The notes under the pieces were generated by a model. It was not told where the DNA came from and did not search any database. It saw nothing but the letters and a program-made list of their open reading frames with translations. 61,493 nucleotides of DNA from an uncultured Pelagibacteraceae bacterium. GTDB taxonomy: Bacteria > Pseudomonadota > Alphaproteobacteria > Pelagibacterales > Pelagibacteraceae. The stretch lies in the NCBI GenBank assembly GCA_902628195.1, contig CACOLY010000006.1:1-61493 (forward strand), written 5' to 3'. Positions within the stretch are counted from its first letter, which is position 1. The number at the start of each line of letters is the position of its first letter. Below are positions 1 to 7,769 of the stretch, in pieces. Position numbers and translations under genes: made by a program.

Positions 1-148
1 TTACAGAGGTGATCATATGAAACTCGATGATGATAACTGGCACTGTTTAACAGTATCTAGACGTGATCCTAAAACTGGTAAGTTTACGATGGAAAAAGTA
101 CCAGTTTATCATATTGTTGATGAAAAAGAAAAAAAGAAGGCATCTTAA
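1..148 (+). CDS. aprA: Adenylylsulfate reductase alpha subunit, C-terminal end (partial)
   Basis: Only the last 48 codons are present, read in the frame starting at base 2 and ending with TAA at 146-148; the gene begins before the window. The tail contains YRGDHMKLDDDNWHC and later SRRDPKTGKF and EKVPVYHIVD, which resembles the C-terminus of AprA, the FAD subunit that interconverts sulfite plus AMP with APS. In a heterotroph carrying sulfite-releasing genes (suyAB and xsc just downstream) the likely direction is sulfite oxidation. The last residues are a lysine-rich run. The identity rests on a short C-terminal match recalled from memory and on context, so it is good but not certain. The aprB partner would lie upstream of the window. 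Confidence 0.7.
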   Translation, partial: YRGDHMKLDDDNWHCLTVSRRDPKTGKFTMEKVPVYHIVDEKEKKKAS

Positions 149-166
149 ATTATTTAGATTACTTTC

Positions 167-517
167 ATGGACCTATTGGCAAAATCAGATGAGGAGATAT
201 TTGCAATAGCAAAACCATTTTGGGAAAATCTTGTTAAAGCCTCAAATATGAAAGATTATGGTGGTTTCACAAGAGATTTTTCTACACAAATGTTGTTTGG
301 GGCTAATGAAGTAGAGCTTGGCAAACAATGGGCAAATAACAAAATCATAACAAACCTAAAAGAGACCTATGAGCCATTTGGAACATTGAGAAGGGGCGAG
401 CACATCACTGTATTGATCAAGCAAACCAATAAAGAGATACCAGGAGAGTTTTTGGGCAGGTTGGTTCTTGGAATTGAGGATGGGGAAGTCAAGATCTTTG
501 GGGCTACAATATATTAA
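167..517 (+). CDS. Conserved-looking small protein of the apr locus, function unknown
   Basis: This ORF encodes 116 residues with no signal peptide, no membrane segment and a single Cys-free chain, so it is probably a soluble cytoplasmic protein. It starts 18 bases after the aprA-like stop, which suggests one transcript. I do not recognise the family; an NTF2/SnoaL-like alpha+beta fold is conceivable from the N-terminal helix followed by beta-rich segments, but this is a guess. Its base composition is about 37% GC by hand count, and its second half (roughly 361-500) is above 40%, clearly richer than the AT-rich neighbours. That could reflect transfer or unusual constraint. Position suggests a role with APS reductase or sulfite handling. 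Confidence 0.65.
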   Translation: MDLLAKSDEEIFAIAKPFWENLVKASNMKDYGGFTRDFSTQMLFGANEVELGKQWANNKIITNLKETYEPFGTLRRGEHITVLIKQTNKEIPGEFLGRLVLGIEDGEVKIFGATIY

Positions 518-561
518 TTAAAGTTTGACAATTTTTTCACTAGGTGTATTGAAAGATATAG

Positions 562-696
562 ATGCACTTTTCAAAAATAAAAATTCCTCAAAATATAAAA
601 GATAAAAAAACAACTTTAATAAAAACTGGGATTTTTTCTGCGATAGCAGCTTGTTGGAGTGTTATCTTAATTGGAACTTTTTTGACTATTAAGTAA
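562..696 (+). CDS. Small single-span membrane protein
   Basis: The ORF encodes 44 residues, beginning MHFSKIKIPQN and ending FLTIK. It has a basic N-terminal segment followed by one hydrophobic stretch of about 22 residues (around residues 19-41), so it is predicted to be a one-pass inner-membrane protein. It lies between the apr-linked 116-aa gene and the sulfite exporter gene, all in the same direction, and overlaps nothing. Some sulfur-oxidising bacteria link AprBA to the membrane through partner proteins; this could be such an anchor, but the sequence alone cannot show that. A chance ORF is possible given the length, although the clean basic-then-hydrophobic layout argues for a real gene. 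Confidence 0.5.
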   Translation: MHFSKIKIPQNIKDKKTTLIKTGIFSAIAACWSVILIGTFLTIK

Positions 697-723
697 GTTT
701 TTAAAAAAAGTTTTTTTATTTAG

Positions 724-1809
724 ATGGATGTTTTTTTACCTATAGCCCAAGTTTTTATTAATCCAGTAGAAATACTTTTATTAAGCGCGATAGTTGGAGT
801 TCTTTCAGGTTTATTTGGTGTAGGAGGAGGATTTTTAATGACACCATTTTTAATTTTTATGGGAGTTCCTCCAGCATATGCTGTTGCTAATGAAGCTAAT
901 AATATCTTAGCAACTTCAGTATCAGGATCTACTACTCATTGGTTAAAAAATACGTTGGATTACAAGATGGGTTTTATGATTGTAATTGGTGGTTCGATTG
1001 GAACTGCTCTTGGTATTTATACTTTCACTTATTTCAAAGGTATAGGTAAAATAGATACAGTTATTTCTTTAGCGTATATGTATATTTTAGCAATAATTGG
1101 TACATTAATGTTGGTAGAAAGTCTTGGCGAAATTGATAAAGCAAAAAAAAATGTTGTAGAGAAAAAAAAATTACATGTTCATTATTGGATTCATGGTCTT
1201 CCATTTAGAATGAGATTTCCAAAATCTAAGTTATATGAAAGTATTTTCACACCTATTATAATTGGATTAGTTGTTGGTTTTATTGCTGCTATCATGGGGA
1301 TTGGTGGAGCTTTTATTTTGGTTCCTGCAATGATCTATATAATTAAGATGCCAACAAGATTAGTCCCAGGAACATCTTTGTTTGTCACAATCTTTGTTAG
1401 TGTAATAGTTACATTTTTACATTCGATAAATTATGGTTCAATTGATTTAATGTTAGTTTTACTTCTAGTAGTTGGTTCAATTATTGGAGTTCAAGTAGGT
1501 CAAAAAGTTGGAGAACAAATTGATAGCTCAGGTTTAAAAGCATTACTTGCAATTTTATTATTAATAGTTGGTATTGCTATTGCTTATGATACTTTTTTTG
1601 CAGAAGAAATTCAAAACGGAACAAACAAATCAACAACTCAAGATTTAAATTTCTTCTCAAGTTTTATTAAAGATTTTTCAAAAGATATGCCATTCTTTTA
1701 TGGATTATTTTCAATTATGTTTGCTATTTTTTTAGGAATTGGAGCTGCTTTTGTTAGAAGAGCTATTTCTAAATTTCGTAAAAAATATTTTATGAAACCA
1801 GCTAAGTAG
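724..1809 (+). CDS. tauE: TauE/SafE-family sulfite (anion) exporter
   Basis: A 361-residue multi-pass membrane protein with the two-repeat TauE/SafE (DUF81) architecture. Each half carries a glycine-rich motif after a hydrophobic helix: LFGVGGGFLMTPFL near residues 30-43 and IMGIGGAFILVPAM near residues 190-203. Members export sulfite or organosulfonates across the inner membrane. The gene sits between apr and suyAB/xsc, all of which make or consume sulfite, so sulfite efflux is the natural reading. A hydrophilic lysine-rich loop (about residues 137-150) separates the halves, and an extra helix follows near the C-terminus. ATG at 724 is used. The stop lies only four bases from the convergent suyB stop. 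Confidence 0.85.
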   Translation: MDVFLPIAQVFINPVEILLLSAIVGVLSGLFGVGGGFLMTPFLIFMGVPPAYAVANEANNILATSVSGSTTHWLKNTLDYKMGFMIVIGGSIGTALGIYTFTYFKGIGKIDTVISLAYMYILAIIGTLMLVESLGEIDKAKKNVVEKKKLHVHYWIHGLPFRMRFPKSKLYESIFTPIIIGLVVGFIAAIMGIGGAFILVPAMIYIIKMPTRLVPGTSLFVTIFVSVIVTFLHSINYGSIDLMLVLLLVVGSIIGVQVGQKVGEQIDSSGLKALLAILLLIVGIAIAYDTFFAEEIQNGTNKSTTQDLNFFSSFIKDFSKDMPFFYGLFSIMFAIFLGIGAAFVRRAISKFRKKYFMKPAK

Positions 1810-1813
1810 TTAT

Positions 1814-2980
1814 TTAAGCACTTCTGTAAAGTTTAGTCATTACAAACTCTCTGTGTCCTAAAGCTTCAGCGCAAGTTAATCTTCCGTTTGCAACTTTTAA
1901 AGTAGTCTCAATAAGTTTATCTCCAGCTTGAGACATGTTCATTTCTCTTGAAAGAATTTTAGAGACATCACAATCAATGTGCTCACCCATCCCTTTTACT
2001 GTCAAAGGGTTTGCAGTTAATTTTATAACTGGTTCAATAGGATTACCTACAATATTTCCTTGGCCTGTAGGAAAAAGATGAATATTAAAACCAGCCGCAG
2101 CTTGTAAAGTTACACATTCTGCTGCTGCTGAAGAAGTATCCATGAAGTATAAACCTTTTCCTTTTTTTGGCTCTTCTGCAGGTTCTAAAACATCAACAAA
2201 TTTGCAGTTTCCAATTTTTTGAAAATTTCCAAATGCTTTTTCTTCAATAGTAGTTAAGCCACCTGCGATATTTCCTGCAGTTGGTTGACTTTCAGAAAGA
2301 TCATCTGTTGCTTCCTTTAAAATAAAGTCGTTATACGCACTCCAAGTCTTCATAAATTTATCTGAGGCTTCTTTGGTTGCTCCTCTTGTTGCACACACTT
2401 TTTCAGCTCCTGTAAGTTCTGAAGTTTCACCAAAACATAAATGAACTCCCAACGGTTCAAGTTTATCCATTAAATTTCCAACAGTTGGGTTAGCAGCTAA
2501 ACCCGATGTGGTATCAGACTCTCCACATTTTACTGAGATCCATAAATCACTAATAGGACATTCCTCTCTTTGTTTTTCAGAGGCCCACATGACAAATTCT
2601 TGAGCTTTTTTTGAAGCTTTCATTACAGTTCCAATGTCCCCTGTACGTTCAATGTGAAATCCTTCAACAGGTTTTCCAGTTTTAGCAATTCCATCAACAA
2701 TTTTTTTTGTCCACTTAGGTTCAATACCTATCACTATAACCGCAGCAACATTTGGATTACTACCCGTTCCAATCATAGTTCTAAAGTGTAATTCAAGATC
2801 TGCACCAAATTGAAGCCTTCCATAAGAATGAGGTAGAGCTATTGTACCTTTAATATTATTAGCTACTGCCTCAGCACAAGCATTTGATATATCGTCTACT
2901 GGAAGAATAATCACATGGTTTCTTGTTCCTGTTCTTCCATTTTCTCTTTTGTAGCCTAAAAAACTTTTTGGTATCTCCAT
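1814..2980 (-). CDS. suyB: (2R)-sulfolactate sulfo-lyase large subunit
   Basis: This is a UxaA/altronate-dehydratase-family protein, the large subunit that with SuyA eliminates sulfite from sulfolactate to give pyruvate. Landmarks are [15 protein letters not shown] at the N-terminus, [15 protein letters not shown] in the middle, and [17 protein letters not shown] near the C-terminus. The ATG at 2980 (388 residues, [11 protein letters not shown]) is preferred over upstream in-frame starts up to 3028, because it begins a few bases after the suyA stop and matches the family start; the longer form would overlap suyA. Altronate or another hydroxy-acid dehydratase is the alternative function, but the neighbouring split SAF subunit, xsc and a sulfite exporter favour sulfolactate. 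Confidence 0.82.
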   Translation of the reverse strand: MEIPKSFLGYKRENGRTGTRNHVIILPVDDISNACAEAVANNIKGTIALPHSYGRLQFGADLELHFRTMIGTGSNPNVAAVIVIGIEPKWTKKIVDGIAKTGKPVEGFHIERTGDIGTVMKASKKAQEFVMWASEKQREECPISDLWISVKCGESDTTSGLAANPTVGNLMDKLEPLGVHLCFGETSELTGAEKVCATRGATKEASDKFMKTWSAYNDFILKEATDDLSESQPTAGNIAGGLTTIEEKAFGNFQKIGNCKFVDVLEPAEEPKKGKGLYFMDTSSAAAECVTLQAAAGFNIHLFPTGQGNIVGNPIEPVIKLTANPLTVKGMGEHIDCDVSKILSREMNMSQAGDKLIETTLKVANGRLTCAEALGHREFVMTKLYRSA

Positions 2981-2984
2981 ATAA

Positions 2985-3269
2985 TTACCACTTCTTAGTT
3001 TTAACATTGTGAACATGTACGTGTTCACCTTTTTTTATTGGTTTTACAACTTTACCTATATCATGGCCATATTTAAGAATTGTATCTCCTTCTTTAAGAT
3101 CAACCATAGCTATTTTATGCCCTAAAGGGATTTCATCCATTGATTGAATGTTCGCAGAACTGTCATTTTCCATAATCCAGCATTTACAGTCTTGTTTTGG
3201 AGTAATTTTTTCAATAACAACCACACCCACGTTATCTTTTTGATCGTGGATTATTATATCTGTTGCCAT
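2985..3269 (-). CDS. suyA: (2R)-sulfolactate sulfo-lyase small subunit (SAF domain)
   Basis: A 94-residue SAF-domain protein beginning [13 protein letters not shown]; it contains the small-subunit hallmark [14 protein letters not shown] and a basic [12 protein letters not shown] end. With SuyB it forms the enzyme that splits sulfolactate into pyruvate and sulfite. The ATG at 3269 was chosen over a possible start at 3326, because the upstream 19 residues lack family similarity and would run into the divergent promoter region shared with xsc. The gene is directly followed by suyB with a few bases between them, so the two subunits are translationally linked. In altronate dehydratase the equivalent domain is usually fused to the large part, so the split layout itself supports SuyAB. 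Confidence 0.82.
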   Translation of the reverse strand: MATDIIIHDQKDNVGVVVIEKITPKQDCKCWIMENDSSANIQSMDEIPLGHKIAMVDLKEGDTILKYGHDIGKVVKPIKKGEHVHVHNVKTKKW

Positions 3270-3290
3270 ATATATAGTGTCGATTTGTTT

Positions 3291-3336
3291 GTTTGAATTT
3301 TCTAAAATCTTATATATTAATCCCAAAAATTAACAA
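3291..3336. promoter_or_regulatory. Candidate overlapping divergent promoters for suyAB and xsc
   Basis: The 114-base gap between suyA (minus) and xsc (plus) holds two face-to-face sigma70-like pairs. For xsc: TTGAAT at 3293-3298 and TATTAA at 3315-3320, 16 bases apart. For suyA on the minus strand: TTGTTA (3336-3331) and TATAAG (3314-3309), also 16 apart. The -10 boxes abut, so the two directions could compete or share a regulator. These are weak matches in very AT-rich DNA and are offered as candidates only. The xsc start is supported by an AAAGG ribosome-binding site at 3371-3375. Confidence 0.3.
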
Positions 3337-3383
3337 TTAGTTTTTAAAAAATTATTCATTACGAATTTAGAAAGGTTCTATTA

Positions 3384-5168
3384 ATGACAAAAATGACAAC
3401 AGAAGAAGCTTTTGTAAAAGTTTTACAAATGCACGGTATTGAACATGCTTTTGGAATTATAGGATCTGCGTTCATGCCTATATCTGATATTTTTCCAGAT
3501 GCAGGAATTACTTTCTGGGATGTTGCTCATGAGACTAATGGTGGATTAATTGCTGATGGTTACACTAGATCTACAGGTAAAATGTCAATGGTGATCGCAC
3601 AAAATGGACCTGGGATAACTGGATTAGTTACTCCAATTAAAACTGCTTATTGGAATCACACTCCTTTATTATTAGTAACCCCTCAAGCAGCAAATAAAAC
3701 TATGGGTCAAGGTGGCTTTCAAGAAGTTGAGCAAATGAATTTATTTAAAGATATGGTTTGTTATCAAGAAGAAGTTAGAGATCCGTCAAGAATGGCAGAA
3801 GTTTTAAATAGGGTTATTGAAAAGGCAATTAGGGGTTCAGCACCTGCTCAAATAAATGTACCTAGAGATTATTGGACACAAGTGATTGATATTGATTTAC
3901 CTCCAATCGTAAGATTAGAGAGACAAGGTGGGGGTGCTGAAGCAATTAATAAAGCTGCAAAACTTTTATCAGAAGCAAAATTTCCAGTAATTTTATCTGG
4001 AGCAGGAGTTGTTATTGGAGGTGCAATTGAAGAAACAAAAAAACTTGCAGAGAAATTAGACTCACCTGTTTGTTCTGGTTACCAACATAATGATAGTTTT
4101 CCAGGCAGTCATCCATTAGCTGTTGGACCATTAGGATATAATGGATCAAAAGCTGCAATGGAACTTATTTCAAAAGCTGATGTTGTTTTAGCTTTAGGAA
4201 CAAGGTTGAATCCTTTTTCTACACTCCCAGGATATGGGATTGATTACTGGCCAAAGAAAGCAAGTATTATTCAGGTAGACATGAATCCAGATAGAATTGG
4301 TCTTACAAAAAAAGTTACAGTCGGTATTAGTGGAGATGCAAAGTTGGTAGCGACACAGATTTTAAAAAAATTGTCTTCAAATGCTGGAGATACTGATAGA
4401 CAAAAAAGAAAAGACTTAATTCATCAGACTAAATCTGCTTGGTTACAAAAATTATCAAGTTTAGATCATGAAGATGATGATGAGGGAACAGTTTGGAACA
4501 AAGAGGCAAGAGAAAGAGATAAAGACAGAATGTCACCAAGACAAGCATGGAGAGCAATTCAAGCAGGTATGCCAGAGGATGTAATTATATCAAGTGATAT
4601 TGGAAACAACTGTGCTATTGGAAATGCATATCCAACTTTTGAAAAACCTAGAAAATATTTAGCACCTGGTTTGTTTGGACCTTGTGGCTATGGTTTTCCA
4701 TCAATCTTGGGAGCAAAGATCGGATGTCCTGATACTCCAGTGATTGGTTTCGCAGGTGATGGTGCATTCGGAATTAGCATGAACGAGATGAGTTCTTGTG
4801 CTCGAGAAGAGTGGCCTGCAATTACAATGGTAATTTTTAGAAATTACCAATGGGGTGCAGAAAAAAGAAATACAACCCTTTGGTTTGATAATAATTTTGT
4901 TGGAACAGAACTAGATCCAGAATTAAGCTATGCAAAAGTAGCTGACGCATGTGGTTTAAAAGGAGTTACTGTTAAAACAATGGAAGAAACTACAGCAGCA
5001 ATTAAGCAATCTTGTGAGGATCAAAAGAACGGCATTACAACATTCATTGAAGTAATTCTAAACCAGGAACTTGGTGAACCCTTTAGGAGAGATGCTATGA
5101 AAAAACCAGTAAGAGTCGCTGGTATTAAAAAAGAAGACATGAAGAAACAACCTTCTTTAATCTCTTAA
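3384..5168 (+). CDS. xsc: Sulfoacetaldehyde acetyltransferase (TPP-dependent)
   Basis: A 594-residue thiamine-diphosphate enzyme of the Xsc family. It converts sulfoacetaldehyde plus phosphate into acetyl phosphate and sulfite, the carbon-sulfur cleavage step of taurine and isethionate breakdown. Features are the N-terminal PYR domain with HGIEHAFGIIGSAFMP and DVAHETNGGLIADGYTR, the Xsc-typical GQGGFQEVEQMNLF, the central domain, and the C-terminal TPP/Mg motif GFAGDGAFGISMNE followed by FRNYQWGAEKRN. The length matches the family. It starts divergently from suyAB behind a good AAAGG site. Acetolactate synthase is a relative, but the Xsc-specific stretches make that reading unlikely. Acetyl phosphate would feed central metabolism through Pta/AckA, not seen in this window. 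Confidence 0.93.
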   Translation: MTKMTTEEAFVKVLQMHGIEHAFGIIGSAFMPISDIFPDAGITFWDVAHETNGGLIADGYTRSTGKMSMVIAQNGPGITGLVTPIKTAYWNHTPLLLVTPQAANKTMGQGGFQEVEQMNLFKDMVCYQEEVRDPSRMAEVLNRVIEKAIRGSAPAQINVPRDYWTQVIDIDLPPIVRLERQGGGAEAINKAAKLLSEAKFPVILSGAGVVIGGAIEETKKLAEKLDSPVCSGYQHNDSFPGSHPLAVGPLGYNGSKAAMELISKADVVLALGTRLNPFSTLPGYGIDYWPKKASIIQVDMNPDRIGLTKKVTVGISGDAKLVATQILKKLSSNAGDTDRQKRKDLIHQTKSAWLQKLSSLDHEDDDEGTVWNKEARERDKDRMSPRQAWRAIQAGMPEDVIISSDIGNNCAIGNAYPTFEKPRKYLAPGLFGPCGYGFPSILGAKIGCPDTPVIGFAGDGAFGISMNEMSSCAREEWPAITMVIFRNYQWGAEKRNTTLWFDNNFVGTELDPELSYAKVADACGLKGVTVKTMEETTAAIKQSCEDQKNGITTFIEVILNQELGEPFRRDAMKKPVRVAGIKKEDMKKQPSLIS

Positions 5169-5207
5169 GATCTTTTAAATATTTAACAACTATCGTAATC
5201 TTTCTCT

Positions 5208-6512
5208 ATGGAAGTAATAAACGATAATAGTTGTAGTTGGGTTAATGATCTAAATCCGAGAATCAATATTCAGATTCTATCTTCTGATTTAAATTGTGAG
5301 TGGTTAATAATAGGTGCTGGCTATACAGGATTGTCAGCTGCACGGAAATTAGGACAAATTTTTCCTAATCAAAAAATTTTAATAGTTGATGCTCAATTAG
5401 CAGGTGAAGGTGCAAGCTCAAGAAACTCAGGTTATTTAGTCGATACAACATTAAATGATGGTTTTACTTCAAACAAAGAATTAGAAAACTATAAAAAAAA
5501 AGCTGATATTTATAAATTAGGAATAGACGCAGTAAAAAAATTTATTAAAGAATACCAAGTAGACTGTGATTGGAATGAATGTGGAAAATATTTTGCGTCA
5601 TCAAAATTTGAAGACAAAAATATTTTAGAAAGTTTCTCGGAAACTTTATCTAAATTAAGATTTGAGCATAATTTGTTATCTAATAAAGATCTCACAAATA
5701 GATTAGGAACAAATTTTTATAATATTGCTCTTCATACAAAAGGAGGGATTTTGTTACATCCAGGAAAATTAGTAAGAGCCATGATTGATACATTACCAAA
5801 AAATGTCGAGCTCTATGAAAATTCTTTATTACTAAATTGGAAAAAAATTAATGACAGAATTAATTGTAACTTTAAGAATGGAACGATTAAAACAAAAAAA
5901 ATTATTTTTGCTACAAATGGATTTTTAAAATCACTTGGTATAAAAAAAAATTATAATTTTCCAATCACTTTGACCGCAAGTATGACAAGATCTTTGACCG
6001 ATGAGGAATTTAAATCTATTGGAGAACCAAAAGAGTGGGGTGTTCTACCAGTAAGACCGATGGGAGCTACTGTTAGAATGACAAAAGACAGAAGAATTTT
6101 AATAAGAAATACAGCAGAGGTTCATAATCCATATAAAATGTCTCAGTCTGATTTAGTAAAAAGATCTATCAAACAGAAGATTGGTATAAAAAAAAGATTT
6201 CCTCAATTACCTAATGACATTATAGATTCTACTTGGTCTGGTATAGTTTCTAGAACAAGAAATAGTTCTCAAATTTTTGAAAAAATTGATAAAAATATTT
6301 TTGTAGCAGGATGTTTTAATGGTTCAGGTATTGGGGTTGGAACGTTGTTTGGTGAACAAATAGCTATTAGAGCAAGTGATGAAAATAGTGATGAAATTAG
6401 AATTATTGAGTCACGAAACAAACCCACTTGGTTGCCTCCAGATCCTTTTTTAAATATTGGTATCAAATTAAGATTGATTTATGAAAGAATTAGAGCAAGA
6501 TCTGAAATATGA
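5208..6512 (+). CDS. FAD-dependent oxidoreductase (DAO family), candidate amine/taurine dehydrogenase
   Basis: A 434-residue flavoprotein of the D-amino-acid-oxidase fold. The N-terminal Rossmann FAD motif WLIIGAGYTGLSAARKLG lies around residues 33-50, followed by VDAQLAGEGASSRNSGYL; the C-terminal FAD-contacting segment is FVAGCFNGSGIGVGTLFGEQ. It starts 39 bases after xsc in the same direction and its stop overlaps the next gene by four bases (ATGA). Given xsc immediately upstream, oxidation of taurine to sulfoacetaldehyde (as by the FAD subunit TauY of taurine dehydrogenase) is an attractive role, but many DAO-family enzymes of gamma-glutamylputrescine or sarcosine type look alike. The substrate is inference; the enzyme class is solid. 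Confidence 0.8.
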   Translation: MEVINDNSCSWVNDLNPRINIQILSSDLNCEWLIIGAGYTGLSAARKLGQIFPNQKILIVDAQLAGEGASSRNSGYLVDTTLNDGFTSNKELENYKKKADIYKLGIDAVKKFIKEYQVDCDWNECGKYFASSKFEDKNILESFSETLSKLRFEHNLLSNKDLTNRLGTNFYNIALHTKGGILLHPGKLVRAMIDTLPKNVELYENSLLLNWKKINDRINCNFKNGTIKTKKIIFATNGFLKSLGIKKNYNFPITLTASMTRSLTDEEFKSIGEPKEWGVLPVRPMGATVRMTKDRRILIRNTAEVHNPYKMSQSDLVKRSIKQKIGIKKRFPQLPNDIIDSTWSGIVSRTRNSSQIFEKIDKNIFVAGCFNGSGIGVGTLFGEQIAIRASDENSDEIRIIESRNKPTWLPPDPFLNIGIKLRLIYERIRARSEI

Positions 6513-6793
6513 AAAAATTTTTAATTGTTTTCTCAACAATACTTCTTTTAAGTAATGTGTCATATTCTATGCCAAGAGAACAATTGTATAGATTTATGTC
6601 AAAAGCACAAAATGAAGTCGCTTTTTATGCAATTGAGTATTATTGTTCAAATGAAGATCCTGGTTTAGATATAGATGCAGGTAAAGCACAAAAAGTTTTT
6701 TTTAGCAAACCATGTAAATGTGCTATTGAGTCAGGCGATCAAGCTGACGATGTAATCGCACAATATATTTTAGAACAGTGTGGTTTAAAATGA
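6509..6793 (+). CDS. Small secreted four-cysteine protein
   Basis: A 94-residue protein with a clear Sec signal peptide (MKKFLIVFSTILLLSNVSYS, cleavage probably after S20) and a mature domain of about 74 residues. The mature part contains four cysteines, at 46, 69, 71 and 91, with a CKC pair, suggesting two disulfides in the periplasm. The ATG overlaps the stop of the upstream flavoprotein gene (ATGA), implying translational coupling. I do not recognise the family. Because two-subunit amine or taurine dehydrogenases include a small partner protein, it could be the partner or electron-transfer companion of the upstream enzyme; nothing in the sequence proves it. No CXXCH haem site is present. 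Confidence 0.7.
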   Translation: MKKFLIVFSTILLLSNVSYSMPREQLYRFMSKAQNEVAFYAIEYYCSNEDPGLDIDAGKAQKVFFSKPCKCAIESGDQADDVIAQYILEQCGLK

Positions 6794-6806
6794 TAGTGTC
6801 CTAACT

Positions 6807-7769
6807 GTGAAATTAAAAACTTTTTTGAAAGATACTTATCAGAGTTTCAAATATTTTTTTTTGAAAGATAATAGAATAAAAAAAAACAAATATAATCTTG
6901 ATAAAAATCAAATATACCCTGCTGGTAAATTTTTAATTGAGTCACTAGATAACTATTCTCATCAAATATTAAAAAGTATTAACTTTAAATTGAGTAGTAA
7001 AAATACTTGTATCGGCACATGCTTTGCTGAGGAATTTTCAAATTACTTAAAAAATAAAACCAATTATAAAATTTTTGAACAAAATCGTTTTAATTTTCAA
7101 GCTAATTGGGGAAGAGTTTATACAGTTAAAAATATGAGACAATTGGTAGATTATAGTTTTAATGAAAATTATAAGATATTTACAAAAGAAGGTATGGATG
7201 GTTTTTTTGACCCTCTAAGAGATTATACTTGTGGATCATATTCATCAGAAAAAGAACTAGTTGATAAAATAAAAACTCATAGAAATATAAGTAAAAAAAT
7301 TTTAAGTGAGAGTGAATTTTTATTTTTGACTTTAGGACAAACTGAAGGGTGGATAGACAAATATGAAAATTTTTTATGGGGAGCTACTCCAACTAAAATG
7401 ATTAATTTTTATGAAAATAAATCTAATTATGAATTAAAAAATTTTACTTATGATGAAATAAATGATGATTTAAATTATGTCATTGAAAATTTAAAAAAAA
7501 ATAATAAGGCCTTAAAAATAATTTTAACATTAAGCCCAGTGCCTAGCTCAGCGACTTTTTTTAAAAAAAATGCAATTTTAAGCTCTTCTGAGGGCAAAGC
7601 CAAATTAAGGATAGCAATTAAAAATGTAGAAAATAATTTTGAAGATGTGAAATATTTCCCATCATTTGAAAATGTTATATATGATAATAAAAATTATAAT
7701 TCCGATAATAGACATGTAAAATTAAAGAAGATTTTCCAAATATTCAATTTTTTTGATAAATATTTTTAA
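6807..7769 (+). CDS. GSCFA-family (SGNH-hydrolase-like) protein
   Basis: A 320-residue protein starting at GTG 6807. The motif IGTCFAEEFSNYL at residues 69-81 is the GSCFA family signature, here with Thr71 in place of the usual Ser. The block LFLTLGQTEGWID lies mid-protein and the C-terminal SDNRHVK (Asp300, His303) matches the Asp-x-x-His block of SGNH hydrolases. Members are suspected acyl- or acetylesterases or transferases acting on glycans or proteins; the substrate is unknown. It lies 13 bases after the secreted Cys protein and its 3' end overlaps the convergent oxygenase gene by four bases. It is very AT-rich and rich in Lys/Asn. There is no signal peptide. Confidence 0.75.
   Translation: MKLKTFLKDTYQSFKYFFLKDNRIKKNKYNLDKNQIYPAGKFLIESLDNYSHQILKSINFKLSSKNTCIGTCFAEEFSNYLKNKTNYKIFEQNRFNFQANWGRVYTVKNMRQLVDYSFNENYKIFTKEGMDGFFDPLRDYTCGSYSSEKELVDKIKTHRNISKKILSESEFLFLTLGQTEGWIDKYENFLWGATPTKMINFYENKSNYELKNFTYDEINDDLNYVIENLKKNNKALKIILTLSPVPSSATFFKKNAILSSSEGKAKLRIAIKNVENNFEDVKYFPSFENVIYDNKNYNSDNRHVKLKKIFQIFNFFDKYF

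Noticed and set aside
2981..3028. Extended start for suyB (16 residues more)
   Set aside because: It overlaps suyA coding sequence and adds residues unlike the family; the nearer ATG follows the suyA stop.
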